The position numbers and the translations under genes are program-made. The notes under the pieces were generated by a model. The model had not been told where the DNA came from. It was given only the letters and a program-made list of their open reading frames with translations, and ran no database searches. From Microvirga lenta (GTDB lineage Bacteria > Pseudomonadota > Alphaproteobacteria > Rhizobiales > Beijerinckiaceae), in NCBI RefSeq assembly GCF_020532555.1, contig NZ_JAJBBR010000001.1, positions 1 through 64,000 on the forward strand: a DNA stretch of 64,000 nucleotides, in the 5' to 3' direction. Shown here one piece after another: positions 44,898 through 56,159 of the stretch (positions within the stretch are counted from its first letter, which is position 1; every line of letters begins with the position of its first letter).

Positions 44898-45878
44898 TCA
44901 GCTTCCGACCGACAGACGGCCGCGCATCCCGCGTTCGGGCGCCTCGCCGCCAAGGGCCCGCGCGATGGTCGTCGCGTTATGGTCGATCATGCCGAGATAG
45001 GTGCCCTCGTAGGTGCCGTTCTCGCCCATGGCGTCGGAGAACAGCTCGCCGCCGACGATAACCTTGTGGCCCCGCGCCGCGGCGCCCTCCACGAGGGCGC
45101 GGATGTTGCGGTCGGAGACGGAGGACTCCACGAAGACGGCGCGGACCTTGCGGGAGACGAGCATGTCCACGAGTTCGGAGATCCGGCTCAGTCCCGCCTC
45201 GCTCTCGGTGGAGATGCCCTGGATGCCGAGCACCTCGAAACCGTAGGCCGCGCCGAAATAGTTGAAGGCGTCGTGGGCGGTGAGAAGCACGCGGCTCTCG
45301 GCAGGAACGGAGGCGAGCACCTTCTTCGCATAGGCGGCGAGTTCCGCCAGGTCCTTCAGATGAGCCTCGGCATTGGCCTCGAACGTGGCCTTCGCCTCGG
45401 GCCTGGCCGCAATGAGCGCATCGCGAACGGCGATGACCACGTGCGACCACAGGTCCGGATTCATCCAGACATGGGGATCGAACTTGTTGGCGTAATCGTC
45501 GTGAGCCTGAAGCTTCTCCTTCGGCAGCGCCTCGGCCACCGCGACCACGGCGCGCTTGCGGCCGAGGTCGCGCATGAAATCCTCCATCTGCGCTTCGAGG
45601 TAGAGACCATGCCACAGCACGAGGTCGGCATTGATCATGGCGACGATGTCGGTGCGCGTCTGCCGGTAGGAATGGGGATCGACGCCCGGCCCCATGAGGG
45701 CCTTAACCTCGACCAGATCGCCCCCGACCTGCCGGGCGGCATCGGCGATCATCCCCGTCGTGGCGACGACCTTGATCGGCCCGGCCTGCGCCCGGGCCGG
45801 AGGCACGGCGCCCGAGAAGGCCGCCAGCGCGGCGAGCGCGGCGGCGAGACCCAGGAAACGTCGCTTCGACAGGGGCAT
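44898..45878 (-). CDS. periplasmic metal-binding protein of Mn/Zn ABC importer
   Basis: A 326-aa cluster A-I binding protein. The ATG at 45878 gives a signal with RRFLG and a hydrophobic core to about residue 32. Metal ligands expected for the family are visible: His in GVDPHSYRQT, His in FDPHVWMNP, and a Glu in ISTESEAGLS. No long His-rich loop is present, which favours manganese or iron over zinc (family knowledge). It is the first gene of the operon and lies below two palindromes (45963-46006). Confidence 0.94.
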   Translation of the reverse strand: MPLSKRRFLGLAAALAALAAFSGAVPPARAQAGPIKVVATTGMIADAARQVGGDLVEVKALMGPGVDPHSYRQTRTDIVAMINADLVLWHGLYLEAQMEDFMRDLGRKRAVVAVAEALPKEKLQAHDDYANKFDPHVWMNPDLWSHVVIAVRDALIAARPEAKATFEANAEAHLKDLAELAAYAKKVLASVPAESRVLLTAHDAFNYFGAAYGFEVLGIQGISTESEAGLSRISELVDMLVSRKVRAVFVESSVSDRNIRALVEGAAARGHKVIVGGELFSDAMGENGTYEGTYLGMIDHNATTIARALGGEAPERGMRGRLSVGS

Positions 45879-45962
45879 CGGGTTCGTCCTCTCCTCTTCC
45901 GGCATCTCCGGCCGGTCGGGCGCGAGGCCGCAGGCGCGGCTTCCGTCACTCTGCAATGCTAG

Positions 45963-46006
45963 TGCAAATGATTTGCAGTCGTCAATGCAATTGCAAATGA
46001 TTTGCA
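45963..46006 (-). promoter_or_regulatory. two identical palindromic operators (Mur/Fur-family-like)
   Basis: The 15-bp palindrome TGCAAATGATTTGCA occurs twice, at 45963-45977 and 45992-46006, 29 bp apart (about three helical turns), 85-130 bp upstream of the metal-binding-protein ATG. This resembles the manganese-responsive sequences bound by Mur in Rhizobium upstream of sitABCD. The flanking sequence adds further TGCAAT half sites. Confidence 0.75.
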
Positions 46007-46119
46007 TCTAGCTTCTCTCGAAGGCCGCTGCCTGGGGATCGAACCCGGGCTGAGACCCGGATTTTCAGATGGCAATCGGCCCCGCGTCCGCGCCGTCTTC
46101 AGCCGGCGCCGGGCGGAAT

Positions 46120-46935
46120 TTAAGATCCGCGAACCACAGGGTCCGGCCCCGCCGAGCCGAGGCGCTGCAGCCCGACGGCGATGGCGGCCAGCCCGAAGAG
46201 GGTGAAAAGCAACCCACCGGGCACCCACATGATCACGCCGCCGAGCTGCTGGTCGTCCAGGGGCGAGAGACCCCAGGGCCAGGTCGTGCCGGCATGCGGC
46301 TCGAAGAGCGGGCGCGGCGCCAGGGTCAGGAGAGCGCCCAGGAGGCTCATCTGAATGGTGGTTGCGAAGCTGACCAGGATGGTGGAGCCGACGCGTTCCA
46401 TGCGGCTGAACAGGGTGTGCCAGAGCCCCAGCGCCGCCGCGAAGGTGGTCAGGTGCATGATCCAGTAGACGATGTCGCTCCGGAGCGTGGCGTCGTAGGG
46501 GCCGGGCAGATGCCAGGTCCAGAGCGTGACGGCGAAGCCGATTGTGGCGATGGCAGGCAGGTGCCTTTCCGCTGCATGGCCAAGCCGTCCGAGCGTCCAT
46601 CCGGGAGCGAGGGCGCGAAGCGCTGCGCCCGGCTGCCCAAGCACGACGAGAGGCGCCGCCAGGAGGATCAGGATCATGTGCTGCGCGACCCTGGCCGAGA
46701 AGAGCGCCACGCTCAGGTTGCACAGGGGCGAGACGAGGGCCGCCGCGAGAATGGCCCAGCCCAGATAGAAGCTCGCCTGCCGGCGCCCGTCCACCGTCGT
46801 GCTTCTCCGGCATCCGAGGGCATAGAGGCCTGCGGTGGCCGCCAGGATGCCGATCAGGATCGGATCCGTGTTCCAGGCCACGGAACCCGGCACCGGAGGA
46901 GAGCCGCAATAGGCAATGGTCGTGAGCTCGTCCAA
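46120..46935 (-). CDS. caa3-type CtaG family membrane protein
   Basis: A 271-aa polytopic membrane protein (about seven helices) of the CtaG/DUF1404-like cytochrome oxidase assembly family: LGWAILAAALVSPLCNLSVALFSARVAQHMILILLAAPLVVLGQP, with the His in QHM, and LWTWHLPGPYDATLRSD. I start it at the TTG at 46935, which follows GGGAGG; no in-frame ATG fits better. It is not next to other oxidase genes. Confidence 0.83.
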   Translation of the reverse strand: MDELTTIAYCGSPPVPGSVAWNTDPILIGILAATAGLYALGCRRSTTVDGRRQASFYLGWAILAAALVSPLCNLSVALFSARVAQHMILILLAAPLVVLGQPGAALRALAPGWTLGRLGHAAERHLPAIATIGFAVTLWTWHLPGPYDATLRSDIVYWIMHLTTFAAALGLWHTLFSRMERVGSTILVSFATTIQMSLLGALLTLAPRPLFEPHAGTTWPWGLSPLDDQQLGGVIMWVPGGLLFTLFGLAAIAVGLQRLGSAGPDPVVRGS

Positions 46936-47044
46936 ACTGGCCTCCCTTCTGTCATGGCCAGAGCCCTTCACGGTGGCAGGCAAAAGGCTCCGGTAACCCG
47001 CCAACGTGCGGCCGGAGCTTGGCGTTCCCTCGATGCGGCCGAGA

Positions 47045-48160
47045 CTAGACCGAGGGAACGACGCGCCGGGCGTGATTGTCCCAGATCCACCGGGCGAGAT
47101 CGCCGCCGACGCGCTCGACGGACTGCCGGTCCAATCCCGTCAGACCGACGCCCGCATTGCCCGAGGTGACGAGGAAGGCCGTGTTCTGCGGTGCGGGTGC
47201 CACTCCGCAGACGTCCGACATGCGCGTGCGTCCCAGATAGCGGCGCGAGGCCCTGTCCCAGATCGCCACGACGTTGCCACGCGGGCTCGTCGCGGCAATC
47301 AGCTCCCCCGATCGGTCCAGGGACACGGAGCCGACATAGTTCGCCATCGAGGCGAGATCGTCCTCCGGCATGTCGAGAAGGATCGTCTCGCCGCGGGCGG
47401 TGAGAATCCCGACCAGGGGGACGATGTCGAGCGGATCGCCCTTGAACTGACACCCGAACACGGTCTCGCCATCCGGCGCGCAGGCCAGATGCCGGATGCT
47501 GAGGTTGCGAAGATCCCGCCCGAGCTCGACCACGCTCTCGACCTCGCCGGTTCCGGCGCGCAGAAGCGCCAGGCTCGGTTCGAGGGCGCCTTCGTTGAGG
47601 GCCTTGCGGCCGCTGTCCGGGTGCGTGCGCACGCCGCCATTGGCGATCACGAGGCGCTCGCCGCCGGGCAGGAAGGCGAGATCGTGCGGACCGGGGCCGT
47701 TCGTGGCCATCTCGCCGATGCGGGCGTAACCGGCATCGGCGTCGTAGATTCCGACGATCCCCTCACCTGTCACAATGCGGTTTTCCGTGGCGAAGAGCAG
47801 CCGGCCGTCGGGCGAGAACGTGCCGTGGCCGTAGAAGTGCCGGTCGGGCGCTGCAGGCACCACCTTTCGGACGTGTCCGCTGCCGGGATCGAGCACGGCG
47901 AGCCAGTTGCCGGGTCGGCGCGCGAAGACGACGAGTTCGCGTCCGCCAGGGCGCAGCGTGATGTCGTGCCCCCGCGAGGGCAGAGTCGTCGCGAAGCGCA
48001 GGCTTCCGTCGAGCGAGAACGCCGCGACGTGGTGAACGCCCGCCGCGTCCGCGCAGGCCGACACGTAGACGGGCTCTCCCGCCAGCGCGGCGCGCGGGGC
48101 GAGCCCCGCGCCGATTGCGGCTCCGAGGGCGGCGAGAAAGCTTCTGCGGTCAATCGCCAT
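47045..48160 (-). CDS. DUF1513 beta-propeller-like exported protein
   Basis: A 371-aa exported protein. The Tat-like signal has RRSFLAALGAAIGAGLA. The mature protein has repeated strand units (HVAAFSLDG, FYGHGTFSPDG, GPHDLAFLPGG, HLACAPDGETVFGCQFKGDP, NYVGSVSLDRSGELIAATSPRGN), consistent with a beta-propeller. It overlaps the imelysin gene by 11 bp and is the last gene of the iron-linked cluster, its usual neighbourhood. Confidence 0.9.
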   Translation of the reverse strand: MAIDRRSFLAALGAAIGAGLAPRAALAGEPVYVSACADAAGVHHVAAFSLDGSLRFATTLPSRGHDITLRPGGRELVVFARRPGNWLAVLDPGSGHVRKVVPAAPDRHFYGHGTFSPDGRLLFATENRIVTGEGIVGIYDADAGYARIGEMATNGPGPHDLAFLPGGERLVIANGGVRTHPDSGRKALNEGALEPSLALLRAGTGEVESVVELGRDLRNLSIRHLACAPDGETVFGCQFKGDPLDIVPLVGILTARGETILLDMPEDDLASMANYVGSVSLDRSGELIAATSPRGNVVAIWDRASRRYLGRTRMSDVCGVAPAPQNTAFLVTSGNAGVGLTGLDRQSVERVGGDLARWIWDNHARRVVPSV

Positions 48161-49196
48161 CGAGTGAATTGAACCCCGTCGTGATGTCCAGGATCGGCGG
48201 CAGAGCGGCCGCCGTCACCGCTCGGGCCGAGGCCACGGCGTCGCGAAGGAGGACGACGCGGGATCGCCGGGCCGGATCGGCCGCGGCCTCGCCGAGATCC
48301 TCCGGGGTGCCTTCGGCGATCAGGGACGCGCCTCCGATGGTGTCGACGACGGTGCGTCCCTCCCCGTCCGCCTGCGGGCCGAGCAGCGCCGCCGCCAGCG
48401 CACGCGCGGCTTCGAGGTTGAGGCGGATCGTCCGCGCCGCGCGTCCGCTGCGCCACATTTCGGCGAGGCTCGGACGGGCCGCATCGATGCCGCGCCCGAG
48501 CGGGCCGCCGAGCTTGAGCTCCTCGACGACCTGCAGCCCGGTCATCAGCTCCGTCGCGAAGCGCGTCACCGCCTCGCGCGCCTGCGCCTCGCCTGCATTC
48601 TCCAGCGCCGGCAAGGTGTCGCGCCGCCACTCGTCGGCAACATCGCGCGAGGTCGAGGCCAGGGCGTTCGCAATCGCCTGCCCGATCCGGCAAAGCCGCT
48701 CGGCGGGCGGTGCGCCGGAACGGAGAGCGGAACGGGTCTCGTCCTCGAACAGAAGCCGCTCCAGGGCCGAGAGCCCCTGTCCGGCGACGCTCGTTTCCCG
48801 GAAGCGCTCCGGCGCGAAGACCTCCGCATCCGGGCGGGCGACGAGGCCCGACAGCGCCCGCGAGACGGCGTTGCGGCGCTCCGGCCAATGGGCCATGCGC
48901 TCGAAGCGGAACTCCGCCCCGATGGGGCCGTAGCGCAGGAATTCGATGCGGGCCCACGCATCCGCGGCGGCACCGAAGGCCGCGTCGAGAGCCGCCGGAT
49001 CGCGCGGCGGCGATGTCTTACAGAATTCGGCCCATGCCCGGACCTGGGCCGACGTGGCGGCGGCCAGCGCCTCGTAGCGCGGCAGCACGAAGTCGCGCGC
49101 AGCCCGCAGCGCCGTCTCCCGGTGGTCGGCCGCGCTCGCAGGGATGCCGAATGCGAAGACGAGAACGAAGACGATGCCGGCGAGAAGACGTGGCAC
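48150..49196 (-). CDS. imelysin family protein (second)
   Basis: A 348-aa periplasmic protein with a signal peptide (cleavage about residue 22), then the helical imelysin-like fold: YEALAAATSAQVRAWAEFC, DAWARIEFLRYGPIGAEFRFERMAHWPE, and SVAGQGLSALERLLFED, the degenerate counterpart of the GxHxxE motif (here GxSxxE). Proteins of this group are encoded with iron-uptake systems. It lies 9 bp after the di-heme gene. Confidence 0.87.
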   Translation of the reverse strand: MPRLLAGIVFVLVFAFGIPASAADHRETALRAARDFVLPRYEALAAATSAQVRAWAEFCKTSPPRDPAALDAAFGAAADAWARIEFLRYGPIGAEFRFERMAHWPERRNAVSRALSGLVARPDAEVFAPERFRETSVAGQGLSALERLLFEDETRSALRSGAPPAERLCRIGQAIANALASTSRDVADEWRRDTLPALENAGEAQAREAVTRFATELMTGLQVVEELKLGGPLGRGIDAARPSLAEMWRSGRAARTIRLNLEAARALAAALLGPQADGEGRTVVDTIGGASLIAEGTPEDLGEAAADPARRSRVVLLRDAVASARAVTAAALPPILDITTGFNSLDGD

Positions 49197-49205
49197 AGCA
49201 AGCTC

Positions 49206-50396
49206 CTAGAGAGAGGACAGGAAGGCGAAAAGCCGTTCCCGCTCGTCATGGTCGAGAGCGAGGTAGCGCGCGCGTGCATGGCCGCCCTCCCCGCCATGGG
49301 CGCGGATCGCCCCGTCGAGCGTCGTAGCGCGCCCGTCATGCAGGAGCCCGGCGCCGGATGCAAGGATCCGCGAGAGGCCCCAGAGCGGCGCCGTGCGCCA
49401 TTCGCGGGCCTCCACGCCCGGCTCCGTCGCGCCGCCGTCGAGCTCCTCGCCCATGTCGTGCAGCAGAAGATCGGTATAGGCCTCCACCGTTCCCCGCGGC
49501 GAGGACAAGGCGGGCACGTGACAGGCGGCGCAGCCGATGCGCGCGAAAGTGCTTTCGCTCCGTGCATGGTCGGCCGGTGCGGCGCGCGCGGACGGCGGAA
49601 CGGCGGCCAGGTAGTCGCGGATCATGGCGACCAGCTCGCCCGTGATTTCGGGTTCGTTCCAGCTTCCGCCATGAGGCGCGGCACGGCACTCCGGCTGACG
49701 CTCTCCGCAATCGCCCCAGGGCGCGGGCCGTCCCGGCGTCGAGAGGCCGAGATCGGTCGAGAAGGCCGCTTCGACCATGCCGGCAAGGCTCGCCGCGGAT
49801 GCCTTCCAGCCGAAGCGCCCGACCCGCTGCGTGCCATCGGGCGCCCGGACAAGGCCGACGCGGCCCGAGATGCCGTCGCCGTTCTCGTCGGCCGGATCGG
49901 CCAGGGCGGTCAGGACCGCATCGGGGACGTCCTCCAGGCGCCCGAGCCCACGCAAGGCCGGCGCGAGACGCGCGCCGTAGCGGGTGCCGGATGCGGGCGC
50001 CCCATGGGCCAGCGCAAGGGGAATGGGTCCTGTCTCGTCAAAGGCCAGACGGCCTTCGGGCGCGACGCCCGGCACCCCGGCAGTCTGGAGCTGACTGCCA
50101 TAGACCGGATCAGGCCTGCCCGCCCCGTCCGAGAAACGCAGGACGAGATTGTCGCTCACGATCTTGCCCGAGGCGTCGGTCGCAACGGGCATGCGCTCCA
50201 GGCCCGCATGGCAGGAGATGCAGGCCCGGGCGTTGAACAGGGGGCCGAGCCCGTCATTCGCCCGCGTCGAGGACGGCGCGGGCACCCAGGCCCGTTCGAA
50301 CAGCGCCTTTCCGATGGTGCGGCTCATCCGCCCCTCGGCGACCGCACTCCCCGCGAGCGCGATGCCTGCCAGGGCGAGGCCGAGGGCGGCGCGCAT
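49206..50396 (-). CDS. di-heme cytochrome/oxidoreductase (DUF1111, MauG/CCP-related)
   Basis: A 396-aa exported protein with a signal peptide to about residue 21. Two c-type haem sites are present: CISCH (about residue 57) and CAACH (about 295), as in the di-haem family. SRILASGAGLLHDGRATTLDGAI near the end is the conserved distal helix (HDGRA). The ATG at 50396 shares one base with the multicopper oxidase stop (TGATG). Usually encoded between imelysin genes. Confidence 0.92.
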   Translation of the reverse strand: MRAALGLALAGIALAGSAVAEGRMSRTIGKALFERAWVPAPSSTRANDGLGPLFNARACISCHAGLERMPVATDASGKIVSDNLVLRFSDGAGRPDPVYGSQLQTAGVPGVAPEGRLAFDETGPIPLALAHGAPASGTRYGARLAPALRGLGRLEDVPDAVLTALADPADENGDGISGRVGLVRAPDGTQRVGRFGWKASAASLAGMVEAAFSTDLGLSTPGRPAPWGDCGERQPECRAAPHGGSWNEPEITGELVAMIRDYLAAVPPSARAAPADHARSESTFARIGCAACHVPALSSPRGTVEAYTDLLLHDMGEELDGGATEPGVEAREWRTAPLWGLSRILASGAGLLHDGRATTLDGAIRAHGGEGGHARARYLALDHDERERLFAFLSSL

Positions 50397-51856
50397 CACA
50401 CAGCCCTCACATAGCCCATCATGCCGAACTCCAGATGCTCCAGGATATGGCAGTGGAACATCCAGTCGCCGCGCTTGGCCACGAAGGCGATCTCGATCCG
50501 CTCCTTCGGGTGCAGCAGCACCGTGTCTGCGAGAAAGCGCGGCACGTCGGAACGCGAGGCGGAGAGAACCTCGAACATATGGCCGTGAAGATGGATCGGG
50601 TGCGGATGGGGCGTCGCGTTCATCAGCTCGAACACGTAGGACCGGCCCGCCTCCAGCATGGCGAGCGGTGGAGGCATCCGGCGGTGATCGGCATTGGGCC
50701 AGGAGGTCTTGTTGATGGCCCAGAACGTCGATTCCTGCACGCAGAGCGAGTCGAGCAGCACCTTGGCGAGAGGATCGTCCTGCGCCACCGCCTGCACGAA
50801 ACCGGCCGCGCCCGTCGCGGCGCTGAACGCAAAGCTCATGCGCTCGGCATTCTTCAGATCGGCGCGCGGCACGCTCGATGCGTAGAGCGGCTTGGGCGAG
50901 AAGGGACGCGGCTGCAGGCCGGACGGGGCCGCCCGCACCGTCGCCAACGGCCAGGGCTCGGCGGAGAAGTAGTCGAGCACCCGGAAGGTCGTGCCCGCGG
51001 CGGGCGCGCGCACGAGCACGTCGAGCCGCATCGCCGCGCCAAGGCGCCAGCTGTGCAGCGGGAAAGGCGTGATCGGATTGCCGTCCGTGGCGATCACGTA
51101 AGCCTCGGCTCCCTCGACGCCGACCTCGATCATGCGGGTGGCGTCGAGATTGAGGATGCGAAGGCGAATGTCCCCATGGGCGGGAACCTCCGCCGAGAAC
51201 GCCTGCTCTCCGTTGACCGCGCGCACGGTGCCGAAGGTGCCCGCGCGGCTTGCGCCTTCCAGGGTGTCGAAGGACAGCCACGATCCGTCCTCCGCCAAGC
51301 GCCAGTCCTTGTTGGCGAGCACGAGATCGGCATGGGACGGCTCCTGCTCGTCGCCCTCGACGATCAGGATGCCGGCAAGCCCGCGGCCGACCTGCCCGGT
51401 TTCGTTGCAATGCGGGTGGAAGAAGAAGGTGCCCGTATCGGGGGGCGTGAACTCGTAGGCGAAGGTCTCGCCCGGATTCACCGGCGGCTGGGTCAGATAC
51501 TGCACCCCGTCCTGGCTGTTGGGCACGCGGATGCCGTGCCAGTGCATGGAGGTGTGCTCGGGCAGCCGATTGTCGAGCCGCGCGCACAGCGTGTCGCCGA
51601 GGCGCATCCGCACGACGCCGAACAGATCGTCCGTATAGGTCCAGACGCGCGACGCGGGCCCGGAAGGCCCCAGGAGCCGCGCCTCGCGCTCGGCCGCCAC
51701 GAAAGTGAGATCGTGCCGACGCCCCGCAGGGACGGAAGGCCGCGCGGGCAGACCTTCGCCCGCCCGCGCAGGCGAGGTCCGCATTCCGATCCCCGCGAGA
51801 GCGCCGGCTCCCGCAAGTCCTGCCATGCCGCCCAGAACGGTGCGGCGCGTCAGCAT
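50396..51856 (-). CDS. multicopper oxidase (Tat-exported, ferroxidase/CotA-like)
   Basis: A 486-aa exported copper enzyme. The Tat signal has RRTVLGGMAGLAGAGALA. All four copper motifs are recognisable: MHWHGIRV, FFHPHCNETGQ, HPIHLHGHMFEV and MFHCHILEHLEFGM (T1 Cys-His, with a downstream Met ligand candidate). It is encoded between an imelysin and a di-heme gene, so a ferroxidase role in iron handling is plausible. Phenol or cuprous oxidation is possible too. Confidence 0.93.
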   Translation of the reverse strand: MLTRRTVLGGMAGLAGAGALAGIGMRTSPARAGEGLPARPSVPAGRRHDLTFVAAEREARLLGPSGPASRVWTYTDDLFGVVRMRLGDTLCARLDNRLPEHTSMHWHGIRVPNSQDGVQYLTQPPVNPGETFAYEFTPPDTGTFFFHPHCNETGQVGRGLAGILIVEGDEQEPSHADLVLANKDWRLAEDGSWLSFDTLEGASRAGTFGTVRAVNGEQAFSAEVPAHGDIRLRILNLDATRMIEVGVEGAEAYVIATDGNPITPFPLHSWRLGAAMRLDVLVRAPAAGTTFRVLDYFSAEPWPLATVRAAPSGLQPRPFSPKPLYASSVPRADLKNAERMSFAFSAATGAAGFVQAVAQDDPLAKVLLDSLCVQESTFWAINKTSWPNADHRRMPPPLAMLEAGRSYVFELMNATPHPHPIHLHGHMFEVLSASRSDVPRFLADTVLLHPKERIEIAFVAKRGDWMFHCHILEHLEFGMMGYVRAV

Positions 51857-51863
51857 GGAAGCC

Positions 51864-53141
<1,278 letters not shown>

Positions 53142-53497
53142 GCGAGGAACCTCCTTCTTCGGAGCGGCGGAACCGCGTCCAGTTTAGAACACTTAAAATG
53201 TGCTATGTTTTTCAGCCACTTAACTACACGAGCCCGCGCCATGGGGCAACCCGGCCACCTTCGACAGGCAGCCCAAGGTAGGCGATGCAGGGGGTCTCAA
53301 CGGTGTCCATGGCCCAGGCGGAAGCCGGTACGAGCCTTCTCGTCGGCCCGCTGCCTGTCAGGTTTTCGGAGGCAGTCGGCAGCGTCGTGAACGCAAGGGC
53401 CTGCATGGCCCTTGCAGGCTCGATCCCGGTGCCTGCTGGATGCGCAGTCTTCAAGATCCGCGCCGATAGGGACCTTCGTTGCAGCGATGCACGGACG
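53142..53497. other. intergenic region with promoter of the iron-linked operon
   Basis: About 355 bp between the ThDP-enzyme stop and the imelysin start, both on the minus strand. It holds the Irr-box-like sequence near 53183. No gene recognised in the rest. Confidence 0.6.
53183..53199 (-). promoter_or_regulatory. Irr-box-like element
   Basis: TTTAGAA-CAC-TTAAAAT lies about 42 bp upstream of the imelysin ATG. The first half-site is perfect and the second (TTAAAAT for TTCTAAA) partial against the rhizobial iron-control element TTTAGAA-N3-TTCTAAA. It would fit iron-dependent Irr control of the operon. RirA or a different regulator cannot be excluded. Confidence 0.5.
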
Positions 53498-55051
53498 TCA
53501 GATGACGGCCTCGATCAGGAACGGACCACGTCGCGACATCGCGGCTTTCAGCAGATCCACGAACCCTCTGACGGTCGTCGCTCGGGCGGCCTCCACTCCC
53601 ATTCCGTTCGCCATGCTCACCCAGTCCAAGGCAGGCTCATCGATATTGAGCATGCGCTGAGCGTTGCGGCCGAAATCGGTTGCGCCCACCGCCCGCATCT
53701 CTCCCTGGAGAATGGCGTATTTCCGGTTGGCGAAGACGATGGTGACGACATCCAGATTCTCGCGCGCCTGGGTCCACAGCGCCTGCACCGTGTACATGCC
53801 GCTGCCATCGGCCTGCAGGCCGATCACCTTGCGGTCGGGACAGGCGACCGCCGCCCCCACCGCGAGAGGAATGCCGATACCGATGGCGCCTCCGGTCAGC
53901 GACAGGAAATCGTGCGGAGCCGAGCGATGGGACAGCCCGAAGAAGCGGCGGGCCGATGTGAGCGACTCGTTGCAGATGATCGCCCCCTCCGGCAGCATCT
54001 GCGCCACGGCGATCGAGATGGCGTCCTCCGTCAGATCCCCATCGGGCAGCGCCTCCCACTCCGTGCAGGGCTGCGAGACCGTGACGGGCGCATCCGGCTT
54101 GACGCCGAGCTCGAAGGCCAGCCATGACAGCACCTCCTTCAGGTCGTTCGCCCGCGTCGCCAGCTCGACCACCTCGCAATGGTCCGGAATCAGGCGTCCC
54201 GGCTTGCCGGGATAGGCGAAGAAGGCAACCGGAACCTGTGAGCCGATCAGGACGACGCACTCGATGTCCTTCAGCGCTTCGAGCGCCATGTCGACCGGAT
54301 AGGGCACCGTGCCGATCGGGACGCGGCCGGCTCCCCGCTCGATGCGCCCGTTGGACATCTGCGCGATCAGGCGCACGCCCGCAGCATCGGCGATGCGGGC
54401 CGCCGTCTCCAGAGCCTCTGCCCTCAGCGCCTTTCCGCTCAGGAGAAGCGCCGTGCGGCGCCCGGACCGGATCGCCTCCACCGCTTTCCGCATGGTGCCT
54501 GCATCGACGGAAGCGGGGAGAGGCAATGCCGTCCGCGCCACGGGCGTATCCGGGATTTCGCCCCAGGCCGCGTCCGCCGGCAGGATGAGCGTCGCCACCC
54601 CTGGCAGCGACATCGCCGCCTCATAGGCGGCTGCGGTATCGCGGCCCACATCCTCCGCCTTCTCGATGCGGTGCACCCATTGCGACATGGGGCGGGCCAG
54701 ACTCTCGATATCGCTGGTCAGCGGCGCGTCGTGCCGGATGTGGTAGGTCGCGTGTTCGCCGACCACGTTGATCATCGGCGTCGAGGCGCGCCGGGCATTG
54801 TGGAGATTGGCGAGCCCATTGGCGAGACCCGGACCGAGGTGGAGAAGCGTGGCCGCAGGCTTGTCGGCCATGCGCGCATATCCGTCCGCGGCGGCCGTCA
54901 CGACACCCTCGAACAGGCCGAGCACGCAGCGCATGCGCGGCTTGCGGTCGAGGGCCGCCACGAAATGCATCTCGGATGTGCCGGGATTGGCGAAGCACAC
55001 ATCGATATCGTTTGCGAGGAGTTCCTCGCAAAGGCGGTCGGCACCATTCAT
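53498..55051 (-). CDS. ThDP-dependent enzyme, acetolactate synthase/benzoylformate decarboxylase family
   Basis: A 517-aa ThDP enzyme. The catalytic-glutamate region is GLFEGVVTAAADGYARM; the cofactor-binding region ADGSGMYTVQALWTQARENLDVVTIVFANRKY is slightly divergent (Ala-Asp-Gly for Gly-Asp-Gly, N-R for N-N). SLTGGAIGIGIPLAVGAAVA is typical of the family. It is a little shorter than IlvB and not paired with ilvH, so it is probably not biosynthetic. As the last gene of an ABC-importer/amidohydrolase operon it may decarboxylate a 2-oxo acid from the catabolised substrate (inference). Confidence 0.85.
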   Translation of the reverse strand: MNGADRLCEELLANDIDVCFANPGTSEMHFVAALDRKPRMRCVLGLFEGVVTAAADGYARMADKPAATLLHLGPGLANGLANLHNARRASTPMINVVGEHATYHIRHDAPLTSDIESLARPMSQWVHRIEKAEDVGRDTAAAYEAAMSLPGVATLILPADAAWGEIPDTPVARTALPLPASVDAGTMRKAVEAIRSGRRTALLLSGKALRAEALETAARIADAAGVRLIAQMSNGRIERGAGRVPIGTVPYPVDMALEALKDIECVVLIGSQVPVAFFAYPGKPGRLIPDHCEVVELATRANDLKEVLSWLAFELGVKPDAPVTVSQPCTEWEALPDGDLTEDAISIAVAQMLPEGAIICNESLTSARRFFGLSHRSAPHDFLSLTGGAIGIGIPLAVGAAVACPDRKVIGLQADGSGMYTVQALWTQARENLDVVTIVFANRKYAILQGEMRAVGATDFGRNAQRMLNIDEPALDWVSMANGMGVEAARATTVRGFVDLLKAAMSRRGPFLIEAVI

Positions 55052-55080
55052 GATTTGAGCGTTCCTTGAAGGTCTTTTCG

Positions 55081-56159
55081 TTATGCGCTGACTGTTGCAA
55101 GCGCCGCCTTGTGGCGGGCATAGAGCGCCAGCCGCTCCTGCAGGCGCGGGTGGATGCCCTCTCCATTCCGGAAGCGGTCGAAGGCGGGGACGCTCTCGGC
55201 GAAATGGCAGGCCGCCCGATGGCCGGCGCCGATCTCCCGAAGAGCCGGAACCTCGGAGCGGCAGCGCTCCTGTGCCAGCGGGCACCGGGTATGGAACCGA
55301 CATCCGGATGGCGGACTGAGCGGGCTCGGGAGGTCGCCGCCCAGGCTCTTCATCGCCGTGCGGCGGGACGGATCAGGCTCAGGCGCAGCCGCCAGCAGGG
55401 CCTGCGTATACGGGTGGCGCGGGTTGTCGTAGAGGCTCTTCTTGTCGGCGATCTCGACGATCTGCCCGAGATACATCACGGCAACACGGTCGGACACATG
55501 CTTCACGACCGCGAGGCCGTGAGAGATGAAGAGATAGGTGAGGCCGAACTCCTTCTGGAGATCCTTGAGGAGATTCACGATCTGAGCCTGGATCGACACG
55601 TCGAGGGCCGAAACCGGCTCGTCGCAGACCACGAGACGGGGCGACACGGACAGCGCCCGGGCGATGCCGATGCGCTGACGCTGGCCGCCCGAGAATTCGT
55701 GCGGATAACGGTCCGCATGGTAGGGCGCCAGATCGACGAGGCGCAGGAGCTCGCGCACGCGATCCCGGCGAGAGGCCCTGTCACCTACATTGTGAACGAC
55801 CATCGGCTCGGCGATGATCTCCTCGACCGTCATGCGCGGGTTGAGGCTCGAATACGGATCCTGGAAGATGATCTGCATGTCGCGGCGCAGGCGCCGCATG
55901 TCCTGCCGGGTGGCCTTGGTGATGTCCTGCCCGTCGTAACGGATCGTTCCGGACGTGGACTCGATCAGGCGCATCGCAAGTCGCGCGGTCGTCGACTTTC
56001 CGCACCCGCTTTCGCCCACGACGGCGAGCGTCTCGCCGGGCATCAGCTGGAAGCTCACCCCATCGACCGCACGGACGGTGCCGACCTCCTTCTGGACGAT
56101 GAGGCCCTTCTTGACCGGGTAGAGCTTGCGGACGTCCTCCAGCTCGAGAAGCGGCTTCG

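Noticed and set aside
49206..51587. One very long frame covering the di-heme gene and most of the multicopper oxidase region
   Set aside because: Only the part from the ATG at 50396 matches the di-heme family. The upstream part is the multicopper oxidase gene read in the wrong frame.
53285..54127. Plus-strand open frames across the ThDP enzyme gene and its downstream region
   Set aside because: They are antisense to a clear enzyme gene or lie in non-coding sequence and show no family features. GC-rich DNA produces such shadows throughout this window.
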